A DNA stretch of 64,000 bases, taken from Pseudomonas anguilliseptica (lineage in GTDB: Bacteria; Pseudomonadota; Gammaproteobacteria; Pseudomonadales; Pseudomonadaceae). The notes beneath the pieces are model-generated. The model did not search any database. It worked only from the letters and a program-made list of their open reading frames with translations, and had not been told where the DNA came from. Below are positions 36,712-44,381 of this stretch, piece by piece. The stretch lies in assembly GCF_021375795.1 (NCBI RefSeq), contig NZ_JAEIOI010000005.1, positions 124,001-188,000 on the forward strand, read 5' to 3'. Every line of letters begins with the position of its first letter. Position 1 is the stretch's first letter. Position numbers and translations under genes: made by a program.

Positions 36712-37829
36712 TAAGCGCAGGCCTCCGCCAAATGCCTGCCAATGTCATCCAGCGGGTAGATCGCATCAGCCAGGTTGGCTTTGACGATGGCCATCGGCAT
36801 GCCATAAATCACGCAGCTGGCTTCGTCTTGCGCCCACACCTGGCTGCCGCCCTGCTTAAGCAGACGCGCGCCTTCACGGCCGTCCGCGCCCATGCCCGTG
36901 AGCACCACTGCCAGCACCTTGTCGCCATAGGACTTGGCCACTGAACCAAAGGTGATATCAACACAGGGTTTGTAATTCAGGCGCTCATCGCCTGGGAGAA
37001 TTTTCACCACCCCACGCGCATCAATCATCATCTGTTTGCCGCCAGGAGCCAGCAATGCCAGGCCCGGACGCAGAACATCACCGTCTTCGGCTTCCTTGAC
37101 GCTGATGCGACACAGTTTATCGAGGCGTTCGGCAAAGGCCTTGGTAAACGCTGCCGGCATGTGCTGAATCAATACGATCGGAGCCGGGAACGTGGCTGGC
37201 AGCTGAGTCAGGACCCGCTGCAACGCGACGGGGCCGCCGGTGGACGTGCCAATGGCAACCAGTTTGTAGGACTTACGCTTGGGCGCTGCACTGCTGGCCG
37301 CAGGGGCCGGTGTCGGCGCAACAGCTGGCCGGCTGACCGGCGTGCTGGTTGGCGCAGGACGGGCAGCCGGTTTGCTAAGGCCTGCCGCTGGCACTACTGG
37401 CGCTGCCGACGGCGGGTTAAGGCTGCGGCGGTTGCTGCGCGCAATGGTGTGGATCTTCTCGCAGAGCAGTTGTTTGACCCGCTCCGGGTTGCGTGAAATG
37501 TCCTCGAAATTCTTCGGCAGAAAATCAACCGCACCGGCCTCCAGCGCATCGAGCGTCACCCGTGCGCCTTCATGGGTCAGGGAGGAAAACATCAAGACCG
37601 GGGTCGGGCAGCGCTGCATGATGTTACGCACAGCCGTGATGCCATCCATCATCGGCATCTCGTAATCCATGGTGATCACATCGGGTTTAAGCGCCTGCGC
37701 CTGTTCGATGGCTTCACGGCCATTGGTAGCAGTGCCGATCACCTGGATATTCGGATCGGCCGACAGAATTTCCGACACACGCCGGCGGAAAAAACCGGAG
37801 TCATCAACCACCAACACCTTAACAGCCAT
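36711..37829 (-). CDS. cheB: Chemotaxis response regulator protein-glutamate methylesterase CheB
   Basis: Removes methyl groups from chemoreceptors and deamidates glutamines. The 372-residue protein has a receiver domain (1-125, phospho-accepting Asp55 in [13 protein letters not shown]), a long Ala/Pro-rich linker (about 140-190) and a methylesterase domain with the serine in [12 protein letters not shown], the histidine in [17 protein letters not shown] and the aspartate in [16 protein letters not shown] 37829 follows TAGGAG by five bases. cheR, its methylating partner, is not in the window. Confidence 0.96.
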   Translation of the reverse strand: MAVKVLVVDDSGFFRRRVSEILSADPNIQVIGTATNGREAIEQAQALKPDVITMDYEMPMMDGITAVRNIMQRCPTPVLMFSSLTHEGARVTLDALEAGAVDFLPKNFEDISRNPERVKQLLCEKIHTIARSNRRSLNPPSAAPVVPAAGLSKPAARPAPTSTPVSRPAVAPTPAPAASSAAPKRKSYKLVAIGTSTGGPVALQRVLTQLPATFPAPIVLIQHMPAAFTKAFAERLDKLCRISVKEAEDGDVLRPGLALLAPGGKQMMIDARGVVKILPGDERLNYKPCVDITFGSVAKSYGDKVLAVVLTGMGADGREGARLLKQGGSQVWAQDEASCVIYGMPMAIVKANLADAIYPLDDIGRHLAEACA

Positions 37830-37872
37830 AAACACTCCTAAACGATGCGACAGACACCTGCATCGCTAACAA

Positions 37873-40104
37873 TCACATACGCCGTGCGTAACGTTTGAGC
37901 ATGCTCGGCACGTCAAGAATCAGGGCGATGCGACCATCACCGGTAATGGTCGCGCCGGACATACCTGGAGTGCCCTGCAGCATTTTGCCCAGCGGCTTGA
38001 TAACCACTTCCTCCTGACCGACCAGTTGATCGACCACGAAGCCGATACGCTGGCTGCCAACGGTAAGGATCACTACATGCCCCTCGCCTTGCTCAACATG
38101 TGCCGCACTGCCGATCAGCCAGCGTTTGAGATAAAACAGCGGCAAGGCCTTGTCGCGCACGATCACCACTTCCTGGCCGTCGACGACATTGGTGCGCGAC
38201 AGGTCGAGGTGGAAGATCTCGTTGACGTTGACCAACGGGAAAGCAAACGCCTGATTGGCCAGCATCACCATCAGCGTCGGCATGATGGCCAGAGTCAGCG
38301 GCACCTTGATGACGATTTTTGACCCCTGCCCCTTGGTCGAAAACACATTGACCGTACCATTGAGCTGGGAAATCTTGGTTTTCACCACGTCCATGCCTAC
38401 ACCACGGCCGGACACGTCGGAAATCTCGGTCTTGGTCGAGAAACCTGGGGCAAAAATCAGGTTGTAGCATTCGAATTCGTTGAGACGATCGGCCGCGTCC
38501 TTGTCCAGCAGGCCTTTCTCCACAGCCTTGGCACGCAGCACATCGGCATCCATTCCTTTGCCGTCATCGGAAATCGACAGCAGGATATGGTCGCCCTCCT
38601 GCTCGGCAGACAGCACCACCTTGCCGCCTCGGGCTTTACCGGCAGCCTCACGCTCTTCTGGGGTTTCAATGCCGTGGTCGACAGCGTTGCGCACCAAGTG
38701 AACCAACGGATCGGCCAGTGCCTCAACCAGGTTTTTGTCGAGATCGGTTTCTTCACCGACCAGTTCCAGGTTGATTTCTTTCTTCAGGTTGCGCGCCAGG
38801 TCACGCACCAGGCGTGGGAAGCGGCCGAATACCTTTTTGATCGGCTGCATACGGGTTTTCATCACGGCGGTCTGCAGATCTGCCGTGACCACGTCCAGGT
38901 TGGATACCGCTTTGGACATAGCCTCATCGGCACTGCTGGCCCCGAGGCGTACCAAACGGTTACGCACCAGCACCAGTTCACCCACCATGTTCATGATTTC
39001 ATCCAGCCGCGCGGTATCGACCCGTACAGTGGTTTCCGCCTCGCTAGGCGGTGCAACCTTGTCCGCTACCGGAGCCGCCGCAGCGGCAGGCGCCTTGGCT
39101 GGTTCGACCTTGGCAGCGGGCTTGGGTGCTGGTTTGGCGACCGCTTTGGCCGGTTCTGCCGGTTTAGCCGCAGGCGTTGGTGCGACCGGCTTAATGGCCT
39201 CGGGCTCAACAAACTTGCCTTTACCATGCAACTGATCCAGCAGGGCCTCGAACTCATCATCGGTGATGTCGTCACCCGCTGCCTCAGCAACAGGTTCAAC
39301 CTTGGCAGCAGGAGCGGCTGCAACCGGCGGCGGCACGAACTGCCCTTTGCCGTGCAACTGATCAAGCAAGGACTCGAACTCATCATCGGTAATTTCGTCG
39401 CTGCTGCTGGCGGCCACCGGAGCTGCCGGTGGTGCAGTTGGCACAACCGGGGCAGCGCTCACATCGGCTACAAACTGGCCTTTACCATGCAACTGATCCA
39501 GCAACGACTCGAACTCGTCGTCGGTAATCTCGTCACTACTAGCCGCAACAGCCGCGGGGGCTGGCGTTTCATCCAGAGCACCGAGCAGTTGTTCAAATTC
39601 GCTGTCGGTAATATCACCTGCCGAGGCTTGAGCAACCGCCGGTTCGGGCTCGGGCTCAGGCTCAGGCTCAGGCTCAGCTGCCGGCACGTCGGCCTGCACC
39701 AACTCATCAGCACTGGCTGGCTCAGCCAGGCGAGCCAATGCCGCCAGCAACTCAGGCGTCGCTGGGGTCAGGTCAGTTCGCTCGCGGACCTCACTGAACA
39801 TACTGTTGACGGCATCCAGTGCTTCCAGCACCACATCCATCAATGCGGAGTCGACGCGCCGCTCACCCTTGCGCAGGATGTCGAAGACGTTTTCTGCGAT
39901 ATGGCAGCATTCCACCAGTTCATTGAGCTGGAGAAAACCGGCACCACCTTTGACGGTATGGAAACCGCGAAAAATAGCGTTGAGCAGATTCATGTCGTCC
40001 GGGCGGCTTTCAAGCTCCACCAACTGCTCGGACAGTAGTTCAAGAATCTCGCCGGCCTCTACCAGGAAGTCCTGGAGGATTTCTTCATCGGCGCCGAAGC
40101 TCAT
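37873..40104 (-). CDS. cheA: Chemotaxis histidine kinase CheA
   Basis: Autophosphorylating kinase of the chemosensory array, donor to CheY and CheB. The 743-residue protein has an Hpt domain (1-105, phospho-His49 in FRGFHTVKGGAGF), a 240-residue linker, a dimerisation/CheW-like ATPase core (VDTARLDEIMNMVGELVLVRNRL; N box LVRNAVDHGIE; G boxes DDGKGMD and GRGVGMDVV) and a C-terminal CheW-like domain. The linker contains a run of EP dipeptides and four copies of an acidic helix motif, DEITDDEFESLLDQLHGKG (about residues 164, 191, 236 and 279). These probably form the partner-binding LID-type region. Confidence 0.97.
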   Translation of the reverse strand: MSFGADEEILQDFLVEAGEILELLSEQLVELESRPDDMNLLNAIFRGFHTVKGGAGFLQLNELVECCHIAENVFDILRKGERRVDSALMDVVLEALDAVNSMFSEVRERTDLTPATPELLAALARLAEPASADELVQADVPAAEPEPEPEPEPEPAVAQASAGDITDSEFEQLLGALDETPAPAAVAASSDEITDDEFESLLDQLHGKGQFVADVSAAPVVPTAPPAAPVAASSSDEITDDEFESLLDQLHGKGQFVPPPVAAAPAAKVEPVAEAAGDDITDDEFEALLDQLHGKGKFVEPEAIKPVAPTPAAKPAEPAKAVAKPAPKPAAKVEPAKAPAAAAAPVADKVAPPSEAETTVRVDTARLDEIMNMVGELVLVRNRLVRLGASSADEAMSKAVSNLDVVTADLQTAVMKTRMQPIKKVFGRFPRLVRDLARNLKKEINLELVGEETDLDKNLVEALADPLVHLVRNAVDHGIETPEEREAAGKARGGKVVLSAEQEGDHILLSISDDGKGMDADVLRAKAVEKGLLDKDAADRLNEFECYNLIFAPGFSTKTEISDVSGRGVGMDVVKTKISQLNGTVNVFSTKGQGSKIVIKVPLTLAIMPTLMVMLANQAFAFPLVNVNEIFHLDLSRTNVVDGQEVVIVRDKALPLFYLKRWLIGSAAHVEQGEGHVVILTVGSQRIGFVVDQLVGQEEVVIKPLGKMLQGTPGMSGATITGDGRIALILDVPSMLKRYARRM
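39208..39615 (-). repeat. In-frame repeats encoding DITDxEFExLL(D)QLHGKG motifs in the CheA linker
   Basis: Four copies spaced by 15-25 Ala/Pro-rich residues: three nearly identical 19-21-residue copies (residues 191-211, 236-256 and 279-299) and one shorter, degenerate copy (164-177, lacking HGKG). DNA identity between the three long copies is high but not perfect, so codons have drifted while the peptide is held. Confidence 0.9.
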
Positions 40105-40116
40105 ATAGACGTGCTC

Positions 40117-40905
40117 CTAAAATCCCAGGCTGGAAAGCAGGTCGTCGACATCATCCTGATTCGATGCGACGTCTTCACGCTTATCGGCATGAATCTGCGG
40201 ACCTTCACCACGGGAAGGCTCTTTTTGTTTTTCTTGTTCGGCACGGAGCAACTCATGGTTGTGTTCAATGCCGGCAAACTGATCCACCTGGCTGGCCATC
40301 AGCACCAGTTTCAGCAGGTTGCTTTCAACATCAGTGACCAACTGCGTGACGCGCTTGATCACCTGCCCGGTCAGATCCTGAAAGTCCTGAGCCAGCAGAA
40401 TGTCGTTGAGGTGAGCAGATAGCTTGGCCCCATCGCGCTCACTACGAGCAAGGAACAACTCGACGCGCTTGGCCAGCTCACGAAAGCCGTCAGCACTCAT
40501 TTCGCGGCGCATGAAACGCCCCCAATCGGCGCTCAGGCTCTGAGCCTCGTCGCTGAGATCGTTGACCAGCGGCGCACTCTGCTCGACCAGATCCATGGTG
40601 CGATTGGCCGCTTTCTCGGTCATCGTCACTACATAATTGAGCCGCTCGGTGGCATCGGTGATTTGCGACACCTCAGTGGCATGGGGCACGCGCGGATCAA
40701 GCTGAAAATTGACGATGGCGTTATGCAACTCACGGGTCAGCTTGCCAACCTCGTGATAGAGGCCACGATCACGCGCCTTGTTGAGTTCATGAATCAGCTG
40801 TACCGCTTCACCAAAATTGCCCTGTTCCAGGGTGTCGACCAGTTGGCGAGCGTTGTGTTTCAGGGTCGACTCAAGGTCGCCTTGAACGGAATCTTTATGT
40901 TCCAT
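40117..40905 (-). CDS. cheZ: CheY-P phosphatase CheZ
   Basis: Dephosphorylates CheY-P. The 262-residue, mostly helical protein contains the catalytic glutamine region LLAQDFQDLTGQVIKRV and the C-terminal CheY-binding helix DDVDDLLSSLGF. I start at ATG 40905 with GAGGG four bases upstream; the frame stays open further up inside cheY. It follows cheY by 19 bp. A sigma-28-like promoter is embedded in its 3' end, reading toward cheA. Confidence 0.95.
   Translation of the reverse strand: MEHKDSVQGDLESTLKHNARQLVDTLEQGNFGEAVQLIHELNKARDRGLYHEVGKLTRELHNAIVNFQLDPRVPHATEVSQITDATERLNYVVTMTEKAANRTMDLVEQSAPLVNDLSDEAQSLSADWGRFMRREMSADGFRELAKRVELFLARSERDGAKLSAHLNDILLAQDFQDLTGQVIKRVTQLVTDVESNLLKLVLMASQVDQFAGIEHNHELLRAEQEKQKEPSRGEGPQIHADKREDVASNQDDVDDLLSSLGF
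40181..40207 (-). promoter_or_regulatory. Sigma-28 (FliA)-like promoter inside cheZ, reading into cheA
   Basis: On the minus strand TGAA (40204-40207), a 15-bp spacer and a perfect GCCGATAA (40181-40188) match the FliA consensus TAAA-N15-GCCGATAA at all but one base. The predicted start point is about 70 bp before the cheA ATG. In pseudomonads cheA-cheB-motCD-cheW genes are in the FliA-dependent class, which agrees. Confidence 0.55.
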
Positions 40906-40924
40906 AGCACCCTCATGGCAGACA

Positions 40925-41299
40925 TCAGCCGTTGACCCGCTCGAAGATCTTCTCAATCTTCTCTTTCAGCACCTGGGCAGTGAACGGCTTGACCACATAG
41001 CCATTAACCCCAGCCTGAGCTGCTTCGATGATCTGATCGCGCTTGGCCTCGGCCGTCACCATCAGCACCGGCAGGGTTTTCAGACGATCATCCGCGCGTA
41101 CTGCGCGCAGCAGGTCAATCCCGGTCATGCCGGGCATGTTCCAGTCCGTTACCAGAAAATCGAAACTGCCGCTTTGCAGCATCGGCAAGGCCGTGGTGCC
41201 GTCATCGGCCTCGGCAGTGTTGGTGAACCCCAAGTCACGCAGGAGGTTCTTGATGATCCGTCGCATCGTTGAAAAGTCATCAACGATGAGGATTTTCAT
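40925..41299 (-). CDS. cheY: Chemotaxis response regulator CheY
   Basis: Single-domain receiver that binds the flagellar switch when phosphorylated. The 124-residue protein has the acidic pocket VDD (7-8), phospho-acceptor Asp52 in [12 protein letters not shown], the switch Thr in MVTAEAK and Lys in YVVKPF. ATG 41299 gives the usual MKILIVDD N-terminus, but the only strong ribosome-binding site (GGAGG) stands five bases before an in-frame TTG at 41311, four codons upstream, so initiation there is possible. Confidence 0.96.
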   Translation of the reverse strand: MKILIVDDFSTMRRIIKNLLRDLGFTNTAEADDGTTALPMLQSGSFDFLVTDWNMPGMTGIDLLRAVRADDRLKTLPVLMVTAEAKRDQIIEAAQAGVNGYVVKPFTAQVLKEKIEKIFERVNG

Positions 41300-41406
41300 G
41301 TTCTTGTCCAAGTCGACCTCCGTACAGTCCCAAACGCACCCAGCAACCTGTGTACGCCTTTAATCGTGAAACCGGCCCAGGTACCAGCGAGTGCTGCAAC
41401 CGTCAC

Positions 41407-42153
41407 TTAGTGTGCGCGCCACTCGCCCAAACGGGCGCGTAAACGGGCAGCACACTGACTGTGTAGTTGGCTTACGCGTGATTCGCTAACCCCCAGTACT
41501 TCGCCGATCTCCTTAAGATTTAATTCTTCATCGTAATATAGCGCTAACACCAGGCGCTCGCGCTCCGGCAGGTTGGCGATGGCATCGGCCAAGGCTGCCT
41601 GAAAGCGTTCATCTTCCAGATCACGAGAAGGTTCGAGGTGGTTGCTGCCAGCGTCTTCACCCAGCCCACCATGCTCGCCGTCCTGCAACAGGTCGTCGAA
41701 GCTGAACAGGCGGCTGCCTAAAGTGTCGCCAAGAATGCCGTAGTAATCCTCGAGACTCAATTGGAGTTCGGCCGCAACCTCTTGATCTTTAGCATCTCGG
41801 CCCGTTCTGGCCTCAATTACTCGAATGGCATCACTGACCATGCGGCTGTTGCGGTGCACGGAACGGGGAGCCCAGTCGCCTTTACGTACCTCGTCGAGCA
41901 TGGAACCACGAATGCGAATGCCAGCGAACGTCTCGAAACTGGCACCTTTGCTGGAATCGTATTTTTTTGACGCTTCAAGCAGGCCGATCATCCCGGCCTG
42001 GATCAGGTCGTCGACCTGCACATTGGCGGGCAGACGCGCCAACAGGTGATAGGCAATGCGTTTGACCAAAGGCGCATAGCGCTCGATCAACTGGTGCTGG
42101 GAGTCCTGCGCCTGTGCCTTGCTATACATACGAAGTCCAGAGGCTGCTGTCAT
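41407..42153 (-). CDS. fliA: Flagellar sigma factor FliA (sigma-28)
   Basis: Directs transcription of late flagellar and chemotaxis genes; held inactive by FlgM. The 248-residue protein has sigma region 2 (LIERYAPLVKRIAYHLLARLPANVQVDDLIQAGMIGLLEA and GIRIRGSMLDEVRKGDWAPRSVHRN), region 3 and region 4 with the HTH LNLKEIGEVLGVSESRVSQLHSQCAARLRARL. It overlaps the fleN stop by four bases, placing it at the end of the flhA-flhF-fleN unit. Confidence 0.97.
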   Translation of the reverse strand: MTAASGLRMYSKAQAQDSQHQLIERYAPLVKRIAYHLLARLPANVQVDDLIQAGMIGLLEASKKYDSSKGASFETFAGIRIRGSMLDEVRKGDWAPRSVHRNSRMVSDAIRVIEARTGRDAKDQEVAAELQLSLEDYYGILGDTLGSRLFSFDDLLQDGEHGGLGEDAGSNHLEPSRDLEDERFQAALADAIANLPERERLVLALYYDEELNLKEIGEVLGVSESRVSQLHSQCAARLRARLGEWRAH

Positions 42154-42980
42154 ATGGCCGTGTCCGCGATCGGTTGGTGCACCAGACGCTCAACGAAAAA
42201 CTCCAGGTGACCGCGCGGATTGGCCGGTAATGGCCAGGCGTCGACTTTCTGGGCTATCGCCTTGAACGCCAACGCGCACTTCGAACGCGGGAAGGCTTCG
42301 TAAACCGCGCGCTGCTTTTGCACGGCCTTGCGCACTGACTCGTCATACGGCACCGCACCTACATATTGCAGGGCAACGTCAAGAAAACGATCAGTCACTT
42401 TAGTCAGCTTAGCAAAGAGGTTGCGGCCTTCCTGCGGGCTGTGGGCCATATTGGCCAGAACGCGAAAACGGTTCATGCCGTGGTCACGGTTAAGCAGTTT
42501 GATCAGCGCGTAAGCGTCAGTAATCGAGGTCGGCTCGTCGCAGACCACCACCAGCACTTCCTGGGCCGCGCGCACGAAACTGACCACGCCATCACCAATG
42601 CCAGCGGCGGTGTCGATGATCAGCACATCAAGATTGTCGCTGATATCACTGAAGGCCTGGATCAGCCCGGCATGCTGCATGGGCGACAGTTGCACCATGC
42701 TCTGAATGCCCGACGCCGCCGGCACGATGCGTATCCCGCCCGGCCCCTGCAACAGCACATCGCGCAGCTCACATTCGCCACTGATAACGTCTTCCAGGGT
42801 GCGTTTGGCGCTCAGGCCAAGCAGCACATCGACGTTGGCCAAGCCCAGGTCGGCGTCCATCAGCATCACCCGGCGGCCGAGATCGGCCAGGGCCAATGCC
42901 AGGTTCACCGAGACGTTGGTCTTACCGACGCCACCCTTGCCGCCGGTCACCGCAATCACCTGTACGGGATGCATACCCAT
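42150..42980 (-). CDS. fleN: Flagellar number regulator FleN (MinD-like ATPase)
   Basis: MinD/ParA-like ATPase that limits flagellar number by antagonising the activator FleQ. The 276-residue protein has the deviant Walker A VTGGKGGVGKTNVSVNLALALADLG, VMLMDADLGLANVDVLLGL and LIIDTAAGIGDGVVSFVRAAQEVLVV. ATG 42980 starts MGMHPVQVIAV. A 78-bp gap separates it from flhF. Confidence 0.96.
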   Translation of the reverse strand: MGMHPVQVIAVTGGKGGVGKTNVSVNLALALADLGRRVMLMDADLGLANVDVLLGLSAKRTLEDVISGECELRDVLLQGPGGIRIVPAASGIQSMVQLSPMQHAGLIQAFSDISDNLDVLIIDTAAGIGDGVVSFVRAAQEVLVVVCDEPTSITDAYALIKLLNRDHGMNRFRVLANMAHSPQEGRNLFAKLTKVTDRFLDVALQYVGAVPYDESVRKAVQKQRAVYEAFPRSKCALAFKAIAQKVDAWPLPANPRGHLEFFVERLVHQPIADTAI

Positions 42981-43058
42981 GTTTTCTACACACCTTGTCT
43001 AACTTCGACTGGAGCCACTCGGCCGGCTACGCGCGGTTCAATTGCAACAACTTGGCGC

Positions 43059-44366
43059 TTAACTGACACGCCGTGTGGGCTGCTGATAAAGGCCGGCAAA
43101 CATCTCCGCCATCGTATCCTCGCTTGGATCCTGGGTAGCCTGCAGCCCCACGGCCCGGCTGACCAGTTGATGACTGCGCGGTACCTGCAGATCATCGGGA
43201 ATCCGTGGCCCATCTGCGAGATAGGCTACCGGTAGACGCTGGCTAATAGCCAGTCCTAAAACCTCACCCAGGCTGGTGGCTTCATCCGCCTTGGTCACAA
43301 TACAGCCCGCCAAGCCACAGCGCTTATAACTATGGTAGGCGGCTTTCAGCACTTGGCCCTGGCTGGTAGCAGCCATTACCAGATAATTTTTTGCATTGAC
43401 GCCACGGCTGGCCAGGGTTTCCAGCTGCATGCGCAGCGCCGGGTCGTTGGCGGGCAAGCCGGCGGTGTCGATCAGCACCACGCGTTTGCACGCCAGCGGC
43501 GCCAGCGCCTGGGTCAGCGACTGGCCAGGATCGACCAGGGTCACCGGGACATTGAGAATGCGCCCGAGAGTCTTGAGTTGCTCCTGGGCGCCAATGCGGT
43601 AGCTGTCCAGGCTGACCAGAGCGATGTGCTGTGCACCGTATTTAAGGACATAACGCGCAGCCAGCTTCGCCAGAGTGGTGGTCTTGCCCATACCGGCCGG
43701 ACCAACCAGGGCGATCACCCCGCCTTCGTCCATCGGCTCCTGTTTCGGCGTCTTGATCGCATGCGCCAGGTGCGCCAGCAGCATGCGCCAGGCCTGACGC
43801 GGCTCGGCCACGTTGGCAACACGTTCCAGCAAGGCTTTCGACAGCTCAGCGGACAACCCCATGCGCTGCAGACGACGCCACAGATTGGCCTGTTGCGGAC
43901 GACGATTCTGCAACTGCCCCCAGGCAATCGAGCCCAGCTGTACTTCAATCAGCTCACGCAGGCCGTGCAGTTCGAAGCGCATGGCATCCAGCGCACGTTG
44001 ATCGGTGGCTGCAGCAACGGCAGGTGCATGCTGAGACTTGCGCATGACCGCCGCCAGGCTATCGGCAGGTAGTTCCAGTTCCGCGCCAAACAGTTGGCGA
44101 TCCTTGCCGGCATCCATCTTGGCGCGGGTACTCAGCTCAGCCTGGGCGGTGGCAATCTTCGCCTGGGTCTTGCGCAGCTCGGCTTCCAGCGCGGGGTTGG
44201 GCTGGCGCGCTGGTGCAGCAGGCACCTGGTAATCCAGGGCAGCAGTCAGCTCGACACCGCCGGCGACCCGGCGATTGCCAATGATCGAGGCATCGGCACC
44301 CAGCTCATCACGCACCAGTTTCATGGCGGTGCGCATATCGGCGGCGAAAAAGCGTTTGACCTGCAT
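43059..44366 (-). CDS. flhF: Polar flagellar assembly GTPase FlhF
   Basis: SRP-family GTPase that marks the pole for flagellum assembly. The 435-residue protein has an N-terminal B domain of low conservation (MQVKRFFAADMRTAMKLVRDELGADASIIGNRR start), a helical N domain and a G domain with P-loop VALVGPAGMGKTTTLAKLAARY, LVSLDSYRIGAQEQL, VLIDTAG and VTKADEATSLG. It starts 15 bp after flhA. Confidence 0.96.
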   Translation of the reverse strand: MQVKRFFAADMRTAMKLVRDELGADASIIGNRRVAGGVELTAALDYQVPAAPARQPNPALEAELRKTQAKIATAQAELSTRAKMDAGKDRQLFGAELELPADSLAAVMRKSQHAPAVAAATDQRALDAMRFELHGLRELIEVQLGSIAWGQLQNRRPQQANLWRRLQRMGLSAELSKALLERVANVAEPRQAWRMLLAHLAHAIKTPKQEPMDEGGVIALVGPAGMGKTTTLAKLAARYVLKYGAQHIALVSLDSYRIGAQEQLKTLGRILNVPVTLVDPGQSLTQALAPLACKRVVLIDTAGLPANDPALRMQLETLASRGVNAKNYLVMAATSQGQVLKAAYHSYKRCGLAGCIVTKADEATSLGEVLGLAISQRLPVAYLADGPRIPDDLQVPRSHQLVSRAVGLQATQDPSEDTMAEMFAGLYQQPTRRVS

Positions 44367-44381
44367 GGCCTGTAACCTCGG

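Noticed and set aside
39208..39615. CRISPR-like repeat array
   Set aside because: The repeats are in-frame protein-coding repeats of the CheA linker with drifted codons, not identical DNA repeats with unique spacers.
38587..40038. 483-codon open frame on the plus strand opposite cheA
   Set aside because: Shadow of cheA created by high GC third positions and by the repeated linker; no family features.
42981..43058. TTGCA element in the flhF-fleN gap as a sigma-54 promoter
   Set aside because: There is a -12-like TTGCA but no GG at the -24 position, so the essential spacing pattern is missing.
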